Assembly (NCBI GenBank): GCA_900546115.1
Contig: URBQ01000024.1
Coordinates: forward strand, 1 to 43,705
DNA length: 43,705 nucleotides
Source of the DNA: an uncultured Collinsella sp.
GTDB taxonomy: Bacteria; Actinomycetota; Coriobacteriia; Coriobacteriales; Coriobacteriaceae
Reading direction: 5' to 3'
Made by a program: the position numbers and the translations under genes. Shown piece after piece: positions 38,013 through 43,705 of this stretch. Within the stretch, counting starts at the first letter, position 1. Every line of letters starts with the position of its first letter. The notes below the pieces were generated by a model, which was given only the letters and a program-made list of their open reading frames with translations, was not told the DNA's origin and searched no databases.

Positions 38013-38163
38013 CTCACCGAGTACGCGGCAGTGCTGGGCCCATCCCAACTGAGGTCACGGTGGTCCGATAGGGGCGCCGCCCGCGGCATGCGCCGCGGAG
38101 CGGTATCCCCTACCGAAGGGCGGGGATGCCCTCCGCTTCCAGTTCGGAATCAGCCGTCGGAGG
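38013..38163. other. Non-coding or decayed stretch after the integrase remnant
   Basis: It holds the continuation of the integrase frame after its TAG and GC-rich dyads (for example CCGCGGCATGCGCCGCGG near 38083). There is no intact gene. Confidence 0.4.
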
Positions 38164-38227
38164 CGTTCGGCTGACTGCGGGAACGGCCTGTCCGCTCAAT
38201 GTGTTCGGCTGAGATCGGAAATCAACC
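38164..38227. repeat. 64-bp direct repeat, right copy (island boundary)
   Basis: It matches 30952-31015 with two differences (A/G and T/G). It lies just beyond the integrase remnant, the usual position of one att site. Between it and the ACT gene (38228-38408) I see a GAGCCG/CGGCTC dyad and a GGTACA/TGTACC dyad near 38339-38361, but no gene. Confidence 0.85.
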
Positions 38228-38408
38228 CAACACGAGCCGGACACGCGCCAGACGGCTCTTCCCCGTGCGGCCTTCCCCCTTACGCTCATGTTGCAGGCAT
38301 GTAACGCCGCAGCGAGCGCGCCTTTTTTGCGCCAGACAGGTACAATGATGAACACTGTACCGTAGCGGAGCGCCCCGCGCGCGCCGCGACCACGCGAAAG
38401 GGTTTCCC

Positions 38409-38696
38409 ATGGCCGAGATCTCGTCCTCCCGTATCGTCATCACCGTCCTTGGCAAGAACCGCCCCGGCATCGTCGCCGGCGTCACCCGTGTCCTGGGCGA
38501 GGCCAACGTCGACATCCGCGACATTACGCAGTCCATTATCGAGGACATCTTCACCATGACCATGCTGGCCGACACCGCTGAGTCCAAGCTCGATTTCGCC
38601 GAGCTGCAGAAGGCCCTGGCCGAGGCCGGCGAGCTTTCGGGCGTCAACGTGTCCATCCAGCGCGAGGACGTCTTTAACTTTATGTACCGCCTGTAG
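38409..38696 (+). CDS. ACT domain-containing protein (UPF0237)
   Basis: A 95-residue stand-alone ACT-domain protein of the UPF0237 family. The first strand-helix unit (RIVITVLGKNRPGIVAGVTR) holds the GxxxPGI-type ligand loop, followed by LGEANVDIRDITQSIIEDIF, typical of the family. ACT domains usually bind amino acids and regulate a partner. These proteins may act as amino-acid sensors, but no biochemical role is settled. GAAAGGG precedes the ATG. Citrate synthase follows 74 bp later on the same strand, so they may share a transcript. Confidence 0.9.
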   Translation: MAEISSSRIVITVLGKNRPGIVAGVTRVLGEANVDIRDITQSIIEDIFTMTMLADTAESKLDFAELQKALAEAGELSGVNVSIQREDVFNFMYRL

Positions 38697-38770
38697 CGAA
38701 CAGGCTGCGTGGAGACGGCCCAACGTGCGCCCAGGCGCAACGTCACCACATGGCCCGGAGAGGAGCGCAC

Positions 38771-40189
38771 ATGGCCTACGACGCCAAGAAAATCTACTAC
38801 CGCTTCGACGACCACCTGAGCCGTCTGGTCTTGGATTACGAAGCAAGCCGCCAGATTTCGTCTGAGAGCGAAAACCTCTACCACGGCCTGCCGACCGACC
38901 CTTATGACGAGGGCCTGTTTGTTGAGCACAATGTCAAGCGCGGCCTGCGCAATGCCGACGGCTCGGGCGTGGTCGCGGGCCTCACTCGCATCTCGGATGT
39001 GCACGGCTACAACAAGGTCGACGGAAAGGTCGTGCCCGATCAGGGCAAGCTCACGCTTCGCGGCTACAGCATCGAGGATCTGGTCAACAATGCCCAGGCC
39101 GAGAATCGCTACGGCTACGAGGAAGTCGCCTATCTGCTTATCACGGGTTCGCTACCCAACAAGGAAGAGCTCGACGGCTTTTGCGAGCGCCTGGGCGCCT
39201 TTAGACATCTGAGCGACGAATACGTCCGCGAGTTCCCCATGACCACGGTGTCGTCGAGCATCATGAATGTGCTTCAGCGCGCCGTGCTGCTGCTCTACGC
39301 CTTCGACGCCGAGCCCGACGCCATTACACCCGAGCACGAAATCGACGTCGCCATCTCCATGCTCGCCCGTCTCCCCCGCATCGCCGCCTTCGCGCATATG
39401 GCCTCGGTCGCCAAGCGCCGCGGCTCCGAGGTTCATGTACCGCACCCCACACCCGGCCTCTCCACCGCCGAGACCATCCTACAGGTCCTGCGCGGCGGCA
39501 TGGCGTTCACCCGCGATGAGGCGATGCTGCTCGACGTTATGCTCATGCTGCATGCCGAGCACGGCGGCGGCAACAACTCCACCTTCGCTTGCCGCGTGCT
39601 GTCGTCTTCGGCCACCGACCCGTATTCCGCCTACGCCGCGGCTATCGGCTCGCTCAAGGGCCCGCGCCACGGTGGTGCCAATGCCAAGGTCGTGTCTATG
39701 CACGAGGACATCCGCGCGCATGTCTCCAACTGGGAGGACGAGGACGAGGTCGCGGCCTACCTGGGCAAGATCCTCGACAAGCAGGCCTTCGACGGCACGG
39801 GCCTCATCTACGGCATGGGCCACGCCGTCTATACGCTCAGCGACCCGCGCGCCGAGGTCTGCCGTCGTTACGCGCGCACACTTGCCAACAAGAAGAACCT
39901 GGGCGATGAGTTCGCGCTCATCGAGCGCATCGAGCGCCTGGCACCCCAGGTCATGCGCGACCACGGCATGACCAAGCCCATCTGCGCCAACATCGACCTG
40001 TACACGGGCTTTATCTACAAGATGCTCGGCGTGCCCGAGACGCTCTTTACGCCGCTGTTCGCCGTCGCCCGCATGGCGGGCTGGTCGGCACACCGCATGG
40101 AAGAGCTCTTCTGCGCGCACCGTATCATCCGCCCCGCCTATCGTCCGGTGATCGAGCCGCTAGAGTACAAGCCGCTCGCTGACCGCTAG
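38771..40189 (+). CDS. gltA: Citrate synthase
   Basis: A cytoplasmic enzyme condensing oxaloacetate with acetyl-CoA to citrate. The 472-residue protein has the citrate synthase fold, with RGYSIEDLVNNA near the N-terminal third and the catalytic triad regions HAEHGGGNNST (His near 264), GMGHAVY (His near 350) and NIDLYTG (Asp near 408). SLKGPRHGGANAKV is the classic signature. The N-terminus is longer than in the shortest enzymes. Closely related 2-methylcitrate synthases are possible, but no prp genes are nearby. I chose the ATG at 38771, with GGAGAGGAG upstream, over an in-frame ATG at 38750. It probably provides 2-oxoglutarate for the glutamate synthase also encoded in this window. Confidence 0.93.
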   Translation: MAYDAKKIYYRFDDHLSRLVLDYEASRQISSESENLYHGLPTDPYDEGLFVEHNVKRGLRNADGSGVVAGLTRISDVHGYNKVDGKVVPDQGKLTLRGYSIEDLVNNAQAENRYGYEEVAYLLITGSLPNKEELDGFCERLGAFRHLSDEYVREFPMTTVSSSIMNVLQRAVLLLYAFDAEPDAITPEHEIDVAISMLARLPRIAAFAHMASVAKRRGSEVHVPHPTPGLSTAETILQVLRGGMAFTRDEAMLLDVMLMLHAEHGGGNNSTFACRVLSSSATDPYSAYAAAIGSLKGPRHGGANAKVVSMHEDIRAHVSNWEDEDEVAAYLGKILDKQAFDGTGLIYGMGHAVYTLSDPRAEVCRRYARTLANKKNLGDEFALIERIERLAPQVMRDHGMTKPICANIDLYTGFIYKMLGVPETLFTPLFAVARMAGWSAHRMEELFCAHRIIRPAYRPVIEPLEYKPLADR

Positions 40190-40212
40190 GACGCGGACCG
40201 TTATAGAACTCG

Positions 40213-40251
40213 AGCGTGGCCAGGGCATCGCCGCCCTCGGCCACGCTTTTT
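40213..40251 (+). terminator. Terminator after citrate synthase
   Basis: A hairpin AGCGTGGCC/GGCCACGCT with an inner AGGGC/GCCCT pairing, followed by TTTT on the plus strand. It is 23 bp after the stop. Confidence 0.85.
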
Positions 40252-40276
40252 ATGCCAGCAGAAAGGGCTGCATCAA

Positions 40277-41119
40277 ATGATTGTGTTTTCCGATATGGAT
40301 GGGACGCTGCTGACGAGCGATAAGCAAATGAGCGATGCCACCTGGGCGATGCTCGACGAGCTCGCACGTCGTGGCATCGAGTTTGTTCCCTGCACGGGAC
40401 GTCCACTGTCGGGCATCTTTGAGCCCATTCTCGCCCATCCCGCCGTGCATTACGCGGTCTGTGCCAACGGCGCCAGCGTCTGGCAGCTCGACGAGGATAC
40501 GCCCACCGACGCCTCGCGCGCCACGCGCATCTTGAGCCGTCCGCTCGACCGTGGCATTGCCCACCGCATCCATCGCATTGCCGCCGGCCACGATGTGACC
40601 TTCGATATCTTCGCGGATGGGCAGTGCTTCCTCCCCCGCTCGCTATACGGGCGTCTGGATGAGTTCTGTGGCGGCGACCCCCACATCGCGGCTTCGCTCA
40701 AGCGCACACGAACGCCGATCGACATGAATATCGACAGCAAGATCGACGAGGTCGAGACGCTCGAACGCATCGCTATGTACTGGCACGACCCCGCCGATCG
40801 CGACGCCATCGCGGCGGCGCTCGACACGCTCGGAGGCATTGAGGTCACGCGTTCGTACGCCATGAATATCGAGGTTATGGGCGAAGGCGCCACCAAGGGA
40901 ACGGCCCTCACGTGGCTGTGTGAGCATCTGGGCGAGCGTCTCGCCGACGCCTGGGCGTTCGGCGACAACATCAACGACATCCCCATGCTGCAGGCAGCGG
41001 ACCATGGCATGGCCATGATCAACGCCGAGCCCGAAGATCGCGAGGCCGCCGACGCCATCACCGAATACGACAACGACCACGACGGCGTCGCCCGCACCAT
41101 CATGGCCGCCCTCGCCTAG
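40277..41119 (+). CDS. HAD-IIB (Cof-type) hydrolase
   Basis: A 280-residue HAD-superfamily phosphatase of the IIB/Cof subfamily. Motif I is FSDMDGTLL, with Asp6 as the predicted nucleophile and Asp8 as general acid; motif II is CTGRP; motif III is the conserved Lys in GATKGTAL; motif IV is AFGDNINDIPML (near 232). These enzymes remove phosphate from sugar phosphates or cofactors in the cytoplasm; the substrate here is unknown. AAAGGG precedes the ATG. The gene stands alone between terminators and repeats; another Cof-type gene lies 120 bp away on the opposite strand. Confidence 0.92.
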   Translation: MIVFSDMDGTLLTSDKQMSDATWAMLDELARRGIEFVPCTGRPLSGIFEPILAHPAVHYAVCANGASVWQLDEDTPTDASRATRILSRPLDRGIAHRIHRIAAGHDVTFDIFADGQCFLPRSLYGRLDEFCGGDPHIAASLKRTRTPIDMNIDSKIDEVETLERIAMYWHDPADRDAIAAALDTLGGIEVTRSYAMNIEVMGEGATKGTALTWLCEHLGERLADAWAFGDNINDIPMLQAADHGMAMINAEPEDREAADAITEYDNDHDGVARTIMAALA

Positions 41120-41126
41120 TCATCGT

Positions 41127-41168
41127 CTGGTCATTGGGGACGTTCTTGAATGACCAGTCGTTGGGGAC
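41127..41168. repeat. Variable-arm hairpin repeat, GGGGACGTTCTT core
   Basis: Arms CTGGTCATT (41127-41135) and AATGACCAG (41149-41157) are exact complements around GGGGACGTTCTTG, followed by GGGGACAG. Same layout as 1-54, with different arms. Confidence 0.75.
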
Positions 41169-41190
41169 AGCCTTCACGAAAAAGCTGCAA

Positions 41191-41236
41191 GGACTGTCCC
41201 CCACTGTCGGCAGAAAAGGAACGTCCCCATCTGCCG
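41191..41236. repeat. Variable-arm hairpin repeat, inverted copy
   Basis: On the minus strand arms CGGCAGA and TCTGCCG enclose TGGGGACGTTCCTTT, followed by GGGGACAG. It faces the copy at 41127 in opposite orientation, and the pair fills the gap between the two convergent HAD genes. Confidence 0.7.
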
Positions 41237-41238
41237 GA

Positions 41239-42033
41239 TTAGGAGAGACTCTCCAGCACGCGACGGAGCTCCTGCTGGACGGCGTGGTCACGGTTACAAC
41301 CCACCACGCGATCGGCCACCGCCTTAAGCGCGGGGCGCGCGTTTTCCATCGCGCAGCCCGTGCCGACAAAGCGAATGATCTCGTAGTCGTTCATCGAGTC
41401 GCCAAACGCTATGACCTCGTCGCGATCAATGCCGTAATGCTCCGCGAGCTGCGCGATACCCGAGGCCTTCGATACACCAGGCTGCATGGCATCGATCCAC
41501 GCGTTGCCCGAAGGCGCAAAAGTAAAGAGCTGACCAAGTTCGCGCTGTAGCACGTACGCACTGTCCATAACCGCACTGTCGTCGCAAAAGATACTCGCTT
41601 TGATGATATTTACGCTGGGATCGGGCAGCTCCCAAATACGCTCGGCATTGGGAAGGTCCTTATCGACCTCACGCACGAACTTGCACTCGTCATCGAGCAG
41701 GAAGGACTTGGTTCGGTCAAAGAGCGCAAGATGCAGATTGGGAAACGTCCTGACGGCTTGGGCGAGCCTTCGAATCGCCAGGTGGGAATACACCTCACGG
41801 TCTACCATCTTACCGTCGGCGTAGACTTGGGCGCCGTTAGCGGCGACAAAGTCCATCTTGTCGCGAACGGGCGCAAAGAACTCGCACAGGCGATCGTAGC
41901 GACGACCTGACGATGCGGCGAAATGCACGCCATGCTCGTGTAGCGCCAAAATCAGTTCGTAGGTCTCGGGAGGCACCTGGCCGTTTTCGTCAAGCAGTGT
42001 GCCGTCCATATCGGATGCAATCAGTTTAAACAT
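41239..42033 (-). CDS. HAD-IIB (Cof-type) hydrolase with structured leader
   Basis: A 264-residue HAD-superfamily IIB phosphatase. Motif I is ASDMDGTLLDENG (Asp8, Asp10), motif II ASSGRRYDRL, motif III the Lys in GVSKASGIAQL, and motif IV AFGDSMNDYEII near residue 210. The cap domain lies between about 85 and 185. Substrate is unknown. GAAGGGAGC precedes the ATG, but that Shine-Dalgarno can be sequestered by an upstream complement (see the leader entry), so translation may be regulated. It is convergent with the other HAD gene and downstream of the adenine deaminase gene. Confidence 0.92.
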   Translation of the reverse strand: MFKLIASDMDGTLLDENGQVPPETYELILALHEHGVHFAASSGRRYDRLCEFFAPVRDKMDFVAANGAQVYADGKMVDREVYSHLAIRRLAQAVRTFPNLHLALFDRTKSFLLDDECKFVREVDKDLPNAERIWELPDPSVNIIKASIFCDDSAVMDSAYVLQRELGQLFTFAPSGNAWIDAMQPGVSKASGIAQLAEHYGIDRDEVIAFGDSMNDYEIIRFVGTGCAMENARPALKAVADRVVGCNRDHAVQQELRRVLESLS

Positions 42034-42036
42034 AGA

Positions 42037-42104
42037 AAAGCTCCCTTCGGGCTTAGTAGTGAAAACAGATGTATATCTGAAAACACCGTACCCAAAGGGA
42101 GCTC
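42037..42104 (-). promoter_or_regulatory. RBS-occluding leader hairpin of the HAD gene
   Basis: AGCTCCCTTTGGG (42091-42103, read on the minus strand) pairs with CCCGAAGGGAGCT (42039-42051) over 13 bp with one G-U-type mismatch. The latter contains the Shine-Dalgarno AGGGAG. Inside the 39-base loop is a second hairpin CAGAT-ATAC-ATCTG flanked by symmetrical TTTT stretches. A candidate promoter (TTTGCT, 16-bp spacer, TATAAC) lies at 42120-42147. This could be a ligand-, protein- or temperature-controlled element; I recognise no named riboswitch. Confidence 0.55.
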
Positions 42105-42214
42105 AAATAAGACCCCGTAGTTATAAACGTTACATGGACCTAGCAAATAGCTCACGCGCGCCAGAGGCCCCACGGTCGCGACGTCAGGCAGCCCGCCAAA
42201 GAGTGTCGCAGGCG

Positions 42215-42247
42215 GCTAGTCGTTTAAGAACGTCCCTGATGACTAGT
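42215..42247. repeat. Hairpin repeat overlapping the adenine deaminase stop
   Basis: On the minus strand CTAGTC and GACTAG arms enclose a core with GGGACGTTCTT. One arm covers the TAG stop of the adenine deaminase gene (42243-42245). The stretch 42148-42214 has no feature I can name. Confidence 0.6.
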
Positions 42248-43705
42248 CGGCGTAGGTGAAGGTTGTGACGTCGAACATGCCCTCGGGACGGATGCGGAGC
42301 GTCGGGATCACCGGCAGGGGCAGGAAGATGATGCCCATGATGGGGTCGAGCGGCGGCTCGATGCCCATGGCGCGCGCCTTGACCATAAAGTCGTCGTGCT
42401 GCGCCGCAACGTCTTCGGCAGCGCCCTCGCTCATCAGGCCGCCGAGCGCCAGCGGAATGCGCGCCACGACCTCGCCGTTGCGCACCAGCACGTGGCCGCC
42501 CTGGCCCACGGCCTCAACGGCAGCCATCATATCCGCCGCATTGTCGCCCACCACGCACACGTTGTGCGAGTCGTGGCCGATCGTGGAGGCAATGGCGCCA
42601 CCGGTGATGGTAAAGCCGCGCACCCAGCCGCGACCGATATGCTTGCCGACCAGGCCCAGGCCAGCGGGGCCGTCGCCGTCGGCGCCCTCGGCCTGCAGCG
42701 ACACGCCGCGGCCATGGCGCTCAATCAGCATAATGCGGCGCAGGCCCTCGGCGCTCTCGGGGCGAGCCATACCCGTGATGGCCTTACCCGGCACCACGTC
42801 AATCACGGCCTCGCCCGGCTTAAAGGCATAGTCGAACACGTCGAGCGATAGCTTCGGCAGCTTAACGGAAGCACGCAGCTCATCGGCAAGCGCTGCGACC
42901 TCGGCCATCTCGGGTGCGATCTCGCCCACAAAGGTGCCGTCCTGCGCCACCAGAGCACCGGCGGCATATACGCGATGCGGAGCCTTGGCAAACGTCAGGT
43001 CATCGAGCAACAGCAGGTCGGCGCGTTTGCCCGGGGCGATCGCGCCACGGAGCTCATGCGGGTCGCGACAGCCGTGGTCCAGGCCAAATGCCTCAGCCGT
43101 GGAAAGGGACGCCATGGAGATGGCGACCACCGGGTCGATGCCGGCCTCGATGGCCACGCGGCAGGCATTGTCGATCATGCCGGTCGAAAGAGCATCGGAG
43201 GGAGCGCGGTCGTCGGTCGCAAAGCAGCAGCGGCGGGCGCGGGCAGGGTTCTCCAGCAGCATCGGAGACAAATTGGCCAGGTCGTGGCTGCACGTACCCT
43301 CACGCAGCATCACATACATGCCGCGGGACAGCTTGTCGAGCGCCTCCTCGGGAATCGTCGACTCGTGGTCGGCGATAATGCCCGCTGCGGCATAGGCGTT
43401 GAGGTCCTTACCGGCAACGAGTGGCGCATGGCCGTCAACCTGCTTGGATGGCGTCTGGTTGGCAGCATCGATGCGAGCACAGGTCTCGGGGTCGGCCATA
43501 AAGACGCCCGGCAGGTTCATCATTTCGCCCAGACCAAAGACATCGCCCGGATGCTCGGCAAAAAACGCCTGCATATCGACAGCCGAAATAACGGCACCGG
43601 CCTGCTCGTCGGGCAGCGCGGGCACGCACGAAGGCATCATGTACTTGATGGAGATGGGTGCGCGGCGGCCGTCCTCGATCATAAAGCGCAGGCCGTCGAG
43701 CCCCG
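42243..43705 (-). CDS. ade: Adenine deaminase, 5'-truncated by the window
   Basis: The C-terminal 487 residues or so of an amidohydrolase that converts adenine to hypoxanthine and ammonia. The frame is open to the window edge, so the N-terminal metal-binding part and the start lie outside. Visible family features are KYMMPSCVPA, VDGHAPLVAG with a conserved His, CFATDDRAPSDAL with the catalytic Asp region, GAIAPGKRADLLLLDDL, and the C-terminal half with GFTITGGAIASTIGHDSHN and LGGLMSEG. These match Ade better than general dihydroorotase-like enzymes. It supports purine salvage. Downstream on the same strand is the HAD gene after a 210-bp gap. Confidence 0.93.
   Translation of the reverse strand, partial: GLDGLRFMIEDGRRAPISIKYMMPSCVPALPDEQAGAVISAVDMQAFFAEHPGDVFGLGEMMNLPGVFMADPETCARIDAANQTPSKQVDGHAPLVAGKDLNAYAAAGIIADHESTIPEEALDKLSRGMYVMLREGTCSHDLANLSPMLLENPARARRCCFATDDRAPSDALSTGMIDNACRVAIEAGIDPVVAISMASLSTAEAFGLDHGCRDPHELRGAIAPGKRADLLLLDDLTFAKAPHRVYAAGALVAQDGTFVGEIAPEMAEVAALADELRASVKLPKLSLDVFDYAFKPGEAVIDVVPGKAITGMARPESAEGLRRIMLIERHGRGVSLQAEGADGDGPAGLGLVGKHIGRGWVRGFTITGGAIASTIGHDSHNVCVVGDNAADMMAAVEAVGQGGHVLVRNGEVVARIPLALGGLMSEGAAEDVAAQHDDFMVKARAMGIEPPLDPIMGIIFLPLPVIPTLRIRPEGMFDVTTFTYAD

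Noticed and set aside
37847..38071. An alternative frame at the integrase end as a separate gene.
   Set aside because: No RBS or family resemblance; it overlaps the integrase remnant in another frame.

Overview
The window looks like a chromosomal segment of a high-GC anaerobic actinobacterium of the class Coriobacteriia, most likely a Collinsella. The reasons are the GC-rich coding style, a split two-gene transketolase, a rubredoxin/flavin-reductase pair, an alanine-rich tail on ribosomal protein L31, and interspersed hairpin repeats carrying GGGGACGTTC or GGGACAGGTTTATTTT cores. The genus is inferred from general familiarity; no search was run.

Layout. 1-6.3 kb: glutamate synthase gltB-gltD (minus strand). 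6.4-8.2 kb: an Nramp metal transporter bracketed by two pairs of identical-length 57-bp palindromic repeats. 8.2-10.9 kb: rubredoxin, flavin reductase, smpB with a TPR protein, and a tRNA-Gln/tRNA-Glu unit. 11-12 kb: a small hypothetical gene and an ArsC/Spx-like protein. 12-16.5 kb: a complete N-acetylmuramic acid utilisation cluster (murR, murQ, PTS EIIBC, MupG-like). 16.6-18 kb: a VanZ-like protein and a serine recombinase. 18-22.5 kb: RNase R and ftsE-ftsX. 22.6-22.8 kb: a long perfect hairpin. 23-30 kb: split transketolase, YitT, RF2 (prfB) and secA. 30.2-30.9 kb: rpmE with an RBS-sequestering leader.

31-38.2 kb is an accessory island lying between two 64-bp near-identical direct repeats (62/64). 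It holds a secreted Tyr-rich peptide gene, a fused ABC permease-ATPase, a separate ATPase and a double-permease protein on the minus strand. Divergent from these is a DUF2975-like membrane protein with a YozG-like regulator, followed by a decapitated tyrosine integrase. The ABC genes and peptide gene look coupled, which suggests a dedicated peptide export or self-protection system. This is the best candidate for an undescribed system.

38.4-43.7 kb: an ACT-domain protein, citrate synthase, two HAD-IIB phosphatases (one with an RBS-occluding leader hairpin) and a 5'-truncated adenine deaminase.

Two points cut across the window. Of 35 stop codons I could read, 19 are TAG, 12 TAA and only 4 TGA, which is odd for a GC-rich genome. 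In addition, RF2, the factor that reads UGA, has SPT where the family normally has the SPF stop-recognition tripeptide. Citrate synthase and glutamate synthase together suit de novo glutamate formation. RNase R and SmpB both belong to ribosome rescue and RNA quality control, although they are not adjacent here.
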